This document shows, one piece after another, positions 25,827 to 34,206 of a DNA stretch of 64,000 nt (position 1 is its first letter; the number at the start of each line of letters is the position of its first letter). The DNA is taken from the NCBI RefSeq assembly GCF_003841465.1, contig NZ_REFZ01000016.1:1-64000 (forward strand), written 5' to 3'. The translations under genes were made by a program, and so were the position numbers. The notes under the pieces were generated by a model. The model was given only the letters and a program-made list of their open reading frames with translations, was not told where the DNA came from and did not search any database. This DNA is from Natrarchaeobius oligotrophus (GTDB taxonomy: Archaea; Halobacteriota; Halobacteria; Halobacteriales; Natrialbaceae).

Positions 25827-26681
25827 TTAGTTCTCGTCGTCAAATTCATCCAGCGTGTCCATAGTGTCGAACTCGCACCGCCATGGATCGTCTTCGGCCG
25901 TTGGCTCCAGCGCATGCTCGATCTCCTCTTCGCTAAATGCTACCTCTGGTTCCCTGTAGCTGTACTCCGGTCGATCGTACTCTAACACTCGCCGCCGAAA
26001 TTTCTTCCCGAGTACAGTGTCCTCGTGTGGTCCAATACGCGCGCCATGCAGACGGAAATGAGGCCAGCCACGACCTTTTCCCGCTCCAGGATACGTATGT
26101 TTGTCGACAGTCACGAAACCAATTTCTCCATCTGGGTCCAGTTCCTCTTCAGACACTGGTGGCTCGTATAGTGGTTCGTGGTCATCATCCTGTTTCACTC
26201 GTGCTCGGTCGACCATCGTGTTCGAGAAGTAGCCGTTGGCATGGGTGGTTTCTCGACTCGGCTGAGCCCGAGCACAGACGAGTGCGGCGGCAATAGCGCA
26301 GAGACGGCGTGCCCATCCGTTGTCCTCCCACCTGTTTTTCGCGAGTTCTTCATACCGCAGGACGTGTTCGGTAGCTTCGTTCCCTGCGACCAAATCCTCG
26401 ACACACACGAGGATCGCACGAGACCAATAGTGACTTTCGTACTTTGGACCAGAGCGAACGAGTTCCCACGCCGCGAAGGCCGCAGTTTCATCGTCCGACC
26501 GACGCACCGCCTTCTGGAACAGGCTTGACATCACGTCCCGTCGATAGCCGCCCTTTGTCTCGTACCAAGGCATCTCCTCGTTGAAGTCATTCAATTCCTG
26601 CTCGTCCTCGTCATCCTCGTTGTCGACTGGATTACCGTGCAAATCCGTTTGCTGTCGCTCTTCATCGTTCTCCTTAGCCAT
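25827..26681 (-). CDS. RarA/MgsA C-terminal-domain-like protein without an ATPase domain
   Basis: A 284-residue protein. Residues about 50-150 (LFQKAVRRSDDETAAFAAWE, YWSRAILVCVEDL, LCAIAAALVCARAQPSRE) resemble the clamp-loader-like C-terminal helical domain of RarA/MgsA. In that protein, SALIKSIRGSD and a VIFASEDIG-like stretch occupy the same order. No Walker A or B is present, so this would be the tetramerisation/cluster domain alone. The last third is acidic and unfamiliar. Stand-alone copies are known in phages. A role at replication forks of the element is an inference. Confidence 0.55.
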   Translation of the reverse strand: MAKENDEERQQTDLHGNPVDNEDDEDEQELNDFNEEMPWYETKGGYRRDVMSSLFQKAVRRSDDETAAFAAWELVRSGPKYESHYWSRAILVCVEDLVAGNEATEHVLRYEELAKNRWEDNGWARRLCAIAAALVCARAQPSRETTHANGYFSNTMVDRARVKQDDDHEPLYEPPVSEEELDPDGEIGFVTVDKHTYPGAGKGRGWPHFRLHGARIGPHEDTVLGKKFRRRVLEYDRPEYSYREPEVAFSEEEIEHALEPTAEDDPWRCEFDTMDTLDEFDDEN

Positions 26682-26794
26682 AGGGTATTACCCATATGAA
26701 TATTGTAGTTGAAAGATTGTAAATACATCTATTACCTGACTATTCTGACGATAGTTGTGGTTCAGAATCGCCGACAGAGATCGGGTTCCCTCAC

Positions 26795-26811
26795 CGCGAC
26801 ACTGCCAACAG
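26795..26811 (-). repeat. Dispersed element repeat, copy 7
   Basis: On the minus strand it reads CTGTTGGCAGTGTCGCG, the best match to the consensus. Its presence here favours the downstream start (26896) for the next gene. Confidence 0.55.
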
Positions 26812-26895
26812 CCACGTAGGTTCGAGATCCGAAAGAACATTCCCTCCCTCGGAAACTGCGATACATTGATTTTCTATCTCTCACCAATACACTGT

Positions 26896-28236
26896 GTGTC
26901 AGTCGAAAAGCAACTACAGGAGCTGGTTCAGCGGCTCAATCACCTCCCAGATTCTGACGAGCCGCCGCCAACGACCCTCCAGATTCTCGGCCGCCATCAA
27001 CAGGAACAGGACTGGCAACGCCTTCTGTTTCACTTCCTCTCGTCCGAAGAACGCCATGGACTCAACTATGCGCTCTTAGAACACCTCTTGTCATCGCTCT
27101 CTGATCGAGATGACCTGGACTACACATTCTCTCGACTGGACTTACAGGACGTCCAGGTCGAAACCGAGGTCGTCACCTCCAACGATTCCCGCCCCGATGC
27201 GGTTCTCTGGCTACCAGGAGAGTGGTACATCTGCTGGGAGCTGAAACTCTGGGCGTCCGAGACCCATAAGCAAACAAAAGCGTACATCGATGCCTCATCA
27301 TTCCCGGCAATCGATCTATCGAAAGACGAAGTCCCAGTAGACAATCGCCATTACATCTACCTCGCCCCTGAGAATGCATCACCACCAGAAGCGACCGAGT
27401 TTGTTCAGGTCTCCTGGGAGTGGATCGCATCGGAACTCCAAGCGTTCCTCGCGAAGAGCCAGGGCGGGTATCCGGCACGGACGACAGCACAGCTCGACGA
27501 CTTCATCAGCACGATACAGCAGGAACTGACTATGACTGAATACCAAGAGAACCAACAAGAGAAAGCTCAGCTATACTTTGACTACTACGACGAGATTGAA
27601 GACGTACAGAGCGCGTTTGAGAATCAGTGGGATGCTTTCGCCGATAACTGGGGACTACGTCTCGCCCGAGAGTTGGATGGGGTCGAGATCGTAGAGATCC
27701 CCGATCTCCCCGATAATCACATCGCTATTGAACTGGACCCAGACTCCGACGATCGCACTCGATGGATTTTCCGCCAGGGAAGTTCGTGGGCGGGTATCGC
27801 CAAGGAACAGTGGAGGCGACGAACAGACGAAGGATCTGTGATCTATACTAAGCGAGATGATGACAACTACGCCCACATCACACTCTATCATCGACTGGAA
27901 AAGAACCGCCAAAAGGCGATCAAAGACGGGGTGCTGGAACTCACGCTTTGGCACGGTACAAGTAGTGACACAGAGTTCCACAAGATGGTCAAAGAGCGAG
28001 TCCGCAACAAGATCGCAGAGCGAGACTATGAACTCCCACCCGCCGTAAGCTTAGCTGGCGGTAGCGGTAGTGTCTTCTCGGCCACGTACAACATCCCCAT
28101 CACCGAGCACGACGACTTCTTTGATGCCTACACTGCGGCACTGGGAGACGCGTTCGTTGACTTGTCCGTTGAGAATCCCGAGATAATCACTATCATCGAC
28201 GAATCTTTCGATGAATCCATGACTGCATACTACTAA
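26896..28236 (+). CDS. PD-(D/E)XK-type nuclease family protein
   Basis: A 446-residue protein if started at GTG 26896, which leaves the upstream repeat non-coding; a longer frame opens at 26755. Residues about 35-120 show QEQDWQRLLFHFL, then SRPDAVLWLPGEWYICWELKLWA. The order (Gln/Glu helix, PD, ExK) is that of the PD-(D/E)XK superfamily, close in style to PDDEXK_4-like or YhcG-like proteins. A middle helical region (about 225-285) and a C-terminal alpha/beta domain (about 290-445) are unknown. It is probably a defence or repair nuclease. Confidence 0.7.
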   Translation: MSVEKQLQELVQRLNHLPDSDEPPPTTLQILGRHQQEQDWQRLLFHFLSSEERHGLNYALLEHLLSSLSDRDDLDYTFSRLDLQDVQVETEVVTSNDSRPDAVLWLPGEWYICWELKLWASETHKQTKAYIDASSFPAIDLSKDEVPVDNRHYIYLAPENASPPEATEFVQVSWEWIASELQAFLAKSQGGYPARTTAQLDDFISTIQQELTMTEYQENQQEKAQLYFDYYDEIEDVQSAFENQWDAFADNWGLRLARELDGVEIVEIPDLPDNHIAIELDPDSDDRTRWIFRQGSSWAGIAKEQWRRRTDEGSVIYTKRDDDNYAHITLYHRLEKNRQKAIKDGVLELTLWHGTSSDTEFHKMVKERVRNKIAERDYELPPAVSLAGGSGSVFSATYNIPITEHDDFFDAYTAALGDAFVDLSVENPEIITIIDESFDESMTAYY

Positions 28237-28401
28237 TCGATTTGTGTAATCCAGTAGCGAAGCCCCCCCTTACTATTGAACAAGCATTGGCGCACGAACG
28301 GTTTGACTCGTCTATAGTGGACTAAGCCGTTTGCTCAGGTTGTGGGTAGTTAGGAGACTGGACAAGTATGATGATGGTTCACTTCGAAGCCACGCGCATC
28401 A

Positions 28402-29751
28402 ATGGTACTCGCTGACGATCAGCAACTCGTTCGAGCATGGGACGCGTTCGAGGATAACGACTACCGGATGAAAGACAGCCAAGGGGAGGTTGTGACGATG
28501 GAAGAAGCCGACCAACGGCGAGAAGATCGGCTCCCTGTTCTTCGTGAACTCATCGATGATTTTCTGGCTGGCGATCTTCCATTGAGTGAGTTTAAGTCAG
28601 AGATCGATGGCCAGAACAAGCGGTTCCCCTACTGGGGGTTCAAAGGGATGAACGGAATGATGTTCTTCAATATGGTCTACAGCTCGGCTGGGGAGGAACG
28701 CCAAGACGAGCTGGCCGAGCTTTTGCATAACCTCATCCAGCCACCCGCTGACCAAACCGAAGCGAAGGAAAAAATACGTTCGCTCGAAGGCTTTGTTGAA
28801 CGACTCCGAAACGAGGTTGATGACCTTCGTAAGGCACCGCGCCCTGGATCGATACCCTACTTCCTCTCCTACTTTTGGCAAGTCCACGCCCCTGACGAGT
28901 ATCCGATCTACTACACCTCGATGGTGAACGCGTTGTCCGACTTGGCGATCTGGGAACCGGAAGACGATCTCGCAGATAGCTATGCTTCTTTCTGGGAGCT
29001 TAACGAGGAACTCCGCAAAGCATTAGGAGAGCACACCGGTCGAGACATACATCTCTGGACTGTCGAGCACGTGTTCTGGTACTGGCAACAGCGCGACGAG
29101 TTCGACGACGAGCCCGAACCAGCTGGAGGAACGACACAGATGACTACCCTCCCCGACAGCTACATCCCGCCGATCGTCTCCATTCTCCCGGATCTGGCCG
29201 AAAACACCGATGAGATTCAAAGCGTCGTCGACGGGATAGGCCACTCGGTAGAAACGCTGTTCGAGAATCGGTTGGCGCGTGCGTTCCGGATGGTAGGGTT
29301 CGAAGTTGACGAGATGGGGCAAGGGAGTGGTCGTAATCCGGATGGCATCGCGAAGGACCATATGCACAACTACGCAATCATCTACGACGCGAAATCCCGT
29401 CGAAACGGCTACAGTATGGGAACGGGCGATGAACGGCAGTTTCAGGATTACATCAACCGTGAGGTTCCCTCGCTCCGAGCCCAAGGGTTCCGAAACATCT
29501 ACTTTGCCGTCATCTCCGGAGACTTCACGGATGATGAGCGTGACGCGATTCGGACACTCAAAATCAGCACCGACATCCAGGAAGTCCGTCTGATCGAAGT
29601 CGAGGCGCTACTGATCCTTCTGGAGAACCGACTTCGTGATCCAAGCTTTGGACTCGGCCCTGGCGATCTCGGCGGTCCTGGTGTTCAGGACTTCTTCGCA
29701 GAGAGCGGGGTTCTTACGGCTGCTGATGTCCGTGAAGAGCTCGGAGTATAG
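28402..29751 (+). CDS. FokI-type cleavage-domain nuclease with an N-terminal DNA-binding-like region
   Basis: A 449-residue protein. The C-terminal third contains GRNPDGIAKD (about 312-321) and YAIIYDAKSRRNGYSMG (about 327-343), then ERQFQDYI. This closely follows the FokI cleavage domain (PDG..., VDTKAYSGGYN, MQRYV), the PD...DxK active site. The N-terminal half has FPYWGFKGMNG, PYFLSYFWQVHAPDEYPIYY and VEHVFWYWQQR, resembling recognition modules of McrB-like or type IIG proteins. No methylase partner is adjacent. It may therefore cut modified DNA, work with one of the element's methylases, or act on its own; the sequence cannot decide. Confidence 0.75.
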   Translation: MVLADDQQLVRAWDAFEDNDYRMKDSQGEVVTMEEADQRREDRLPVLRELIDDFLAGDLPLSEFKSEIDGQNKRFPYWGFKGMNGMMFFNMVYSSAGEERQDELAELLHNLIQPPADQTEAKEKIRSLEGFVERLRNEVDDLRKAPRPGSIPYFLSYFWQVHAPDEYPIYYTSMVNALSDLAIWEPEDDLADSYASFWELNEELRKALGEHTGRDIHLWTVEHVFWYWQQRDEFDDEPEPAGGTTQMTTLPDSYIPPIVSILPDLAENTDEIQSVVDGIGHSVETLFENRLARAFRMVGFEVDEMGQGSGRNPDGIAKDHMHNYAIIYDAKSRRNGYSMGTGDERQFQDYINREVPSLRAQGFRNIYFAVISGDFTDDERDAIRTLKISTDIQEVRLIEVEALLILLENRLRDPSFGLGPGDLGGPGVQDFFAESGVLTAADVREELGV

Positions 29752-29854
29752 GATCGAGGAGAGGGTTCAATAGTAGTACGACACCGCTTATAGTTAGTCA
29801 CAAAGACTTGACGGGGCCATCTATTTTAACCTCTATTCCTGTTTAGGGTGATCT

Positions 29855-30331
29855 ATGCCGGGGACATCTACAGACAAAATAACGACAGAGAGAATAATTG
29901 AACGTGAATCCGAACCAGGCCCGCCAGCAACGGAGTATGAATCAAAAATGGTGATGCTCCGAGCCGAACGCGGTGACAATATACAGATTGTCGATGTAGT
30001 TACGCGTCTCTCCCAGAACGCCGACATCCCGTCAGAGACAACGGTTATCAAGCGGACGACCCCGTATTTTGGACCTAAGCTCGTGCTGGCCGCTGACGAA
30101 GAGAGCTATCTACTGACGGCACCAGGACCGGATACACAGCTTCTACTATGGGTTGGCAACTATTTGGATGACGGCGAACGATACGGGTGGGACAAACTCG
30201 CTGAGGTTACCGCACAGTTCGCTGAGGATCAACCACAGTACGATCTCTGTCCAGAATGTGGTCAACCGATGCAAACGATAGAACACGAACGCAAAGCGGC
30301 TGTCGGACGGTGTCCCGGTCCAGAACTTTAG
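29855..30331 (+). CDS. Hypothetical protein with C-terminal zinc knuckle
   Basis: A 158-residue protein. A central beta-rich region (about 50-105) is followed by CPECGQPM (about 132-139) and a later GRCPGPEL at the C-terminus, giving a probable three- or four-ligand zinc knuckle. A TATA-like ATTTTAAC about 30 bp upstream suggests a leaderless transcript. It runs toward the TGT-like gene, with only 6 bp between the stops. Unrecognised family. Confidence 0.55.
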   Translation: MPGTSTDKITTERIIERESEPGPPATEYESKMVMLRAERGDNIQIVDVVTRLSQNADIPSETTVIKRTTPYFGPKLVLAADEESYLLTAPGPDTQLLLWVGNYLDDGERYGWDKLAEVTAQFAEDQPQYDLCPECGQPMQTIEHERKAAVGRCPGPEL

Positions 30332-30337
30332 GGAATC

Positions 30338-31558
30338 TTAGAAGTCGCTGACCCCCGATTGAAACCGTTCTTCGTCGAAGCCGTCTCGTGCTTGTTCGTA
30401 TGCCGACTGCGTCTGGTCAGTCACACCGAGTTTCTCAATAACTTGTGGATACGCCTGGTCGGATGCCAGTGCGTCTCGAAGGTCTTTGGCCGCTAACGCC
30501 TTCTGCTCGCCGTTGACCAGCTTCTGTAAGCGGTATTTGGCGTTTGTAGGCGAGCGGCGAACGCGAGTGGCTACACCTTCTGCGTCAAAGGCGGTCTTGT
30601 CGGGGAACACGTCCGAGAGGTCACTCACTGGGATGTCACGGTAGACCCAGTCTGTCCTGTCGAACAAGCGGAACTCGGGTTCGCCGTCCTCTCCTTGTTC
30701 TGCTTCCATCTTTTCGAACGCCTCTTCAGGCATTCGGGGTGACACATGGCATCCCCCGATGATGTCGAAACCAAGACCCAGGGAAGAGATGTCGGAAGCG
30801 GGTCGTACACCGAGTGCCTGCTGTCTCGTTCCCGGTGAGGGGTTGATAGCGTAGAACAGTGTGTGTTCTTCGATACCTCGGTTAGCTATACTCTGCATCA
30901 ACGGCTCGACCATCGCCAGCTGGGTTCCCGTCGTCACCTTACACCGGTCGAAATCGAAGGCATAGGTCGTCACGTCGTGAGCTTCGTAGACACCCAACAA
31001 GTCGTCGATGAACTCCCACCCCAATCGTGGAATAAGGCCCATAACGGGTACCTCGGGATGGCGCTCTTGGACCTGGTTTAGGAAAGCGACGACGCTCTTT
31101 TTGAATGAGCGATAGGACGGGTCGCTGAGATCGTCTTCGACGTTCCTCACCAGCTTCGGCATCAACGGGACGGTGATTATGTCCGAGTAGGCGGCGTGGA
31201 TGTCCGCCAGATACCGTGCATGAGCCACGCCAAGAGTGCTCGTTTCGGTGTATTTCGTGAAGGTGATCTTCAACGAGTCATCTGTAGCACTCGAAAACTG
31301 GCTTTCGAGGTCGGAGTTGATCTGGCTTCCATCCGGGTCGCGCATCGCCTCATCGAGATCGTCCCCTCCCACGGTTCGATACAGCTCACTCACACCATCA
31401 CTGTCAGGGTGGAACTCCTCGTGTTCACGGAGTTTGCCAGGGATCGTAGCTGCGGTAGGGGTCTGCACCTTCTTACCCCCTACTCGAACGTTTCGTAGCG
31501 GGAAGATGCCGTTCTGGTCGAAGTCATTGACGGTGGTGATTTTCAGGTCCGTCATCAT
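30338..31558 (-). CDS. TGT/DpdA-like putative base-exchange enzyme (TIM barrel)
   Basis: A 406-residue protein from ATG 31558; the second Met codon at 31555 is equally likely. The N-terminal FPLRNVRVGGKKVQTPTAAT (about 14-33) recalls tRNA-guanine transglycosylase starts (R-x-V...V-x-TP). Barrel-like strands follow: ITVPLMPK, VPVMGLIPR, TTYAFDFD, TLFYAIN. ALGVRPASDISSLGLGFDII (about 250-270) parallels the GVG-PEDL-AV-LGVDMFDC stretch of TGT. The second catalytic Asp position is altered, so it would be a divergent member, perhaps like the phage DNA-modifying DpdA. The last ~100 residues are helical. The call is motif-based and moderate. Confidence 0.45.
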   Translation of the reverse strand: MMTDLKITTVNDFDQNGIFPLRNVRVGGKKVQTPTAATIPGKLREHEEFHPDSDGVSELYRTVGGDDLDEAMRDPDGSQINSDLESQFSSATDDSLKITFTKYTETSTLGVAHARYLADIHAAYSDIITVPLMPKLVRNVEDDLSDPSYRSFKKSVVAFLNQVQERHPEVPVMGLIPRLGWEFIDDLLGVYEAHDVTTYAFDFDRCKVTTGTQLAMVEPLMQSIANRGIEEHTLFYAINPSPGTRQQALGVRPASDISSLGLGFDIIGGCHVSPRMPEEAFEKMEAEQGEDGEPEFRLFDRTDWVYRDIPVSDLSDVFPDKTAFDAEGVATRVRRSPTNAKYRLQKLVNGEQKALAAKDLRDALASDQAYPQVIEKLGVTDQTQSAYEQARDGFDEERFQSGVSDF

Positions 31559-31739
31559 ACCCTGGTTGACGGTTTCACAACACTTAAGAGTTGGTTCACC
31601 GAGGTGAAAGTAAAATAATCTGGTCGATACCGCAGGACGGCGGTATGATTGGGTGCCAAAACAAAGGGGGTGTTCTACTGAATCTTGCCTCTGGCTCTCA
31701 CGACAATACACGTATGAGGACGGATGTGAGCTATCTCAT

Positions 31740-31756
31740 CGCGACAATGCCAACAG
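31740..31756 (-). repeat. Dispersed element repeat, copy 8
   Basis: On the minus strand it reads CTGTTGGCATTGTCGCG. It lies in the 300-bp gap 31559-31858 upstream of the TGT-like gene; nothing else was identified in that gap. Confidence 0.5.
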
Positions 31757-31858
31757 CCACACAGGTACGAGCTTCGGTGGTACGTCAACCGTCTACCGAG
31801 GGTGATGAGTTCTGGCCGGACGGTGATCGCCCGTTACTCACCGCTTCGGGGTGAGCGG

Positions 31859-33058
31859 CTACCAGATCTGTTCGGCGGCGTCGTTACGGGTTTCAGCGTC
31901 GGAGTGAAGATATTTCATCGTCGTTGTGACCGACTTGTGACGGAGCTGCTCTTTCGCGTGGTGTGGGCCGATGTGGTTCGCCCAGTAGGTCGCAACCCCA
32001 TGCCGGATCGAGTACCAGGTAATATCCTTGTGATCAGGGATAGGAAGGTCGCCCTGCTCAACGAGGCGGCTCAGTAGATAGTTACACGACTTGGAACTGT
32101 ACTTGCTTCCTTGCTTCGTAAGCCACAGTTCGTCTCGACCGTTGTACTTGTCGTAGGTTGCTCGTTCCTCTAACCATCGTTTGAGGACCCTTGACGTGCG
32201 CTTCTTGATGGAACAGTTCCAGTGCGCCTCGTTCTTCGTGGACTCGTCCTTGGGTATGTTGAGCTCGTTGTTCTCAAGATTGACCCAGTCCGTGGTGGCT
32301 CGCCCCACTTCGATGGGACGGAGTCCAGTATCCAGCGTCACAGCGATTATCGACGGCTCCTTCCACGAGTTCGCCTGTTCGAAGTGTTCGGGACCAACCT
32401 CCGACTTGGGCACGCCGAGACGCTGTGAAACATGGGTTTTCAACCGATCACGCTCCTCGGCGGACATATTGCTGTTGTAGCTCTTGACCGAGTTGTATTC
32501 CAATGCCGCCTGATAGAGCGGCTTGAACGCGGTTCTACGGAGATAATCCCGTTCGTCACCAGTCGCCTGACTCAGTTCGGGTTTCGGCTCCCAGTCGTAG
32601 TCGGTTCCGTGGATATGGTTCTGGTACTTGAACAGTCGCTGAACCGCTTTCCCGTAGTGAATCACGCTGGAATCGGCCATCCCGTCTGAGCGATTGAGGA
32701 GACGGATGAAGCGGTCAGCGTGATCCGGTGTGAAGTCTGTCGTGTAGGCGTCTTCGTCCTCCCAAAGCCATCGGAAGACGATTTCCAGCTTGTAGTGTGT
32801 CGACTGAAGAGTGCTCTCTGCGAGGCCCTGCCCCTTCTCTGGGTGCTTACCGTATGTGGCGAGCCACGAGAGAAGATCTTTTTTGAAGTCCCGGTAGTCG
32901 TCGACCATATTGAGCCCGTAGTTTTCGAGGTCCTCGCGTGAGCGTTCACTAGCAAGGGGAAAGTCGAACTCAACTTGTTCTGGAGCCGGGGGAAGACCAT
33001 CCCGCGGAGTGCCGTCCCCGGAGGGGAGATTGTCGAGCGGATCGGGTTGGTTGGTCAT
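31859..33058 (-). CDS. int: Tyrosine-recombinase integrase of the element
   Basis: A 399-residue integrase started at ATG 33058. A SAM-like N-terminal core-binding region (about 60-170) precedes the catalytic domain: LDTGLRPIEVGR with the first Arg (about 257), WYSIRHGVATYW (about 352) with the second Arg, QLRHKSVTTTMKYLH (about 372-386) with His and the nucleophilic Tyr. The box-II His position is occupied by Tyr, a tolerated variant in archaeal integrases. It lies 154 bp from the tRNA-Thr target on the same strand, as usual for tRNA-integrating elements. Confidence 0.93.
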   Translation of the reverse strand: MTNQPDPLDNLPSGDGTPRDGLPPAPEQVEFDFPLASERSREDLENYGLNMVDDYRDFKKDLLSWLATYGKHPEKGQGLAESTLQSTHYKLEIVFRWLWEDEDAYTTDFTPDHADRFIRLLNRSDGMADSSVIHYGKAVQRLFKYQNHIHGTDYDWEPKPELSQATGDERDYLRRTAFKPLYQAALEYNSVKSYNSNMSAEERDRLKTHVSQRLGVPKSEVGPEHFEQANSWKEPSIIAVTLDTGLRPIEVGRATTDWVNLENNELNIPKDESTKNEAHWNCSIKKRTSRVLKRWLEERATYDKYNGRDELWLTKQGSKYSSKSCNYLLSRLVEQGDLPIPDHKDITWYSIRHGVATYWANHIGPHHAKEQLRHKSVTTTMKYLHSDAETRNDAAEQIW

Positions 33059-33211
33059 CCGCGCGCACCCCGTTTTGTTTGTGTGCCATGACACTTTTCA
33101 GAATCGCAAGACTGCGCGGCTATCGGGTTGTAGTTTTTTCGGACGTTATTGGACATCGTTGGTCTCTCCTGAGAAGGGCGAAATCAGTCGAGAGAGACGC
33201 TAAGGCCGCTG

Positions 33212-33258
33212 AAGCCTAGGCCGGGATTTGAACCCGGGCTCTCGTCCTTACCAAGGAC
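33212..33258 (-). repeat. Right attachment site within tRNA-Thr
   Basis: The 47 bp identical to 530-576 form the 3' portion of the intact tRNA-Thr gene. Crossover occurred within this block, so the element supplies the present 3' half of the tRNA. Confidence 0.93.
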
Positions 33259-33284
33259 GCGCTTTACCGCTAAGCTACCCAGGC
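33213..33284 (-). tRNA. tRNA-Thr(GGT), integration target
   Basis: 72 nt. Acceptor GCCTGGG pairs with CCTAGGC. The anticodon arm is CGTCC-TTGGTAA-GGACG, anticodon GGT. The T-arm is CCGGG-TTCAAAT-CCCGG and the discriminator is T. The gene is intact although the integrated element ends inside it. Confidence 0.96.
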
Positions 33285-33405
33285 GCGTACGTGTTCGTTG
33301 ACTCGAGTCGTCTTTATGGGTTTCGATTCGCCCGCGGGCGTGGCAGGTGATGGCGCAATTCGAACGACGACGATTCGGAGTTCGTCGCCGGCACGCTGGG
33401 TCGAG

Positions 33406-34146
33406 TCAGTGATCCGTCGCGGAGGTTACCCGATCCGTCCCGGATTCCTCGAGCAGGATGTCGGATCGGGAGGCTGGGAGGTCGGCGAGACAGGTCGCGA
33501 CGGGGGGAAACGACGGGCCGACGCCGTCGACGAGGTCGTTGGCGAGCGAGAGCAGTTGCGGCGAGGGGCGTTCGTCGACGGCGGCCGCGCCCGCGAGGAC
33601 GGCGAGTTCGAGGACGTCTCGCTCGAGGTTGGCGTCGAGCGCCGCGAGGTCCGTCGCCGGAGCGGCGTCCGATCGTGTCGACTCGCGTCGCGTCTGGTCG
33701 CGTCCGAACGCCTGCACCGTCTGGACCGCCTTCTGGGCGGCGTCGGTTCGCGCGAGCAAGTAGAAGCCACGGGCGACGAGGATGTCCGCGGCCAGAATTT
33801 CGAGGTCGGCCGTCTCGCCCGCGGCGTCGTCGTCGTCCGTCCAGGGCTCCCGGTGGGCCAGCATTCGGGTGAGGTTCAGCCCCTCGTAGATGAGCTGGAC
33901 GCCCGCAGCGTGGGTGAAAACGGCGTCGTCGTCGACGATCGACCGATCGAGATCGACGCCGCCGGCTCGGCGCTCGAGCGGACCGACCGCGTCGGGGCTG
34001 GCCCTGGCGGTGCTTTCGATCGTGAATACGGCGGGGATCATCGATGCGTCGTCGAGGACCGATTCGACGAGATCGTGCAACCGCGGTGGTTCGACGTCCG
34101 CAACGGCTTCGGTGGCGGCACGCCGACAGTTGTCGGCCTCGTCCAT
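33406..34146 (-). CDS. DUF7114-type haloarchaeal protein
   Basis: A 246-residue all-helical protein from ATG 34146. Features such as DEADNCRRAATEAVADVEP, GVQLIYEGLNLTRMLA and LEILAADILVARGFYLLARTDAA match, from memory, the haloarchaeal DUF7114 family, distantly like polyprenyl-synthase helices but without DDxxD. It is divergent from the enoyl-CoA hydratase gene with about 60 bp between starts. Function unknown. It is the first chromosomal gene right of the element. Confidence 0.65.
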   Translation of the reverse strand: MDEADNCRRAATEAVADVEPPRLHDLVESVLDDASMIPAVFTIESTARASPDAVGPLERRAGGVDLDRSIVDDDAVFTHAAGVQLIYEGLNLTRMLAHREPWTDDDDAAGETADLEILAADILVARGFYLLARTDAAQKAVQTVQAFGRDQTRRESTRSDAAPATDLAALDANLERDVLELAVLAGAAAVDERPSPQLLSLANDLVDGVGPSFPPVATCLADLPASRSDILLEESGTDRVTSATDH

Positions 34147-34206
34147 TAGCGGAAACTTACGAGGGGGGAAGCAAAGACCTTTGGAAACGCTCGACCGACT
34201 CGGCTC

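Larger units (their letters stand above)
530..33258. mobile_element. Integrative element in tRNA-Thr(GGT), defence-rich
   Basis: The element is bounded by a perfect 47-bp direct repeat of the tRNA-Thr 3' region (530-576 and 33212-33258), with a tyrosine integrase directly beside the intact tRNA. The interior looks visibly more A/T-rich than the sequence to the right. It carries type I restriction-modification, several nuclease folds, an abortive-infection-like protein, ribbon-helix-helix regulators, a helicase-like replication candidate and a run of tiny zinc-binding genes. No capsid or portal gene is recognisable, and one fragment at 20336-20716 has a terminase-like tail. It therefore reads as a plasmid-like or provirus-derived integrative element rather than an intact provirus. 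The 5' half of the tRNA is native at the right end and the displaced native 3' end lies at 530. Confidence 0.9.
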
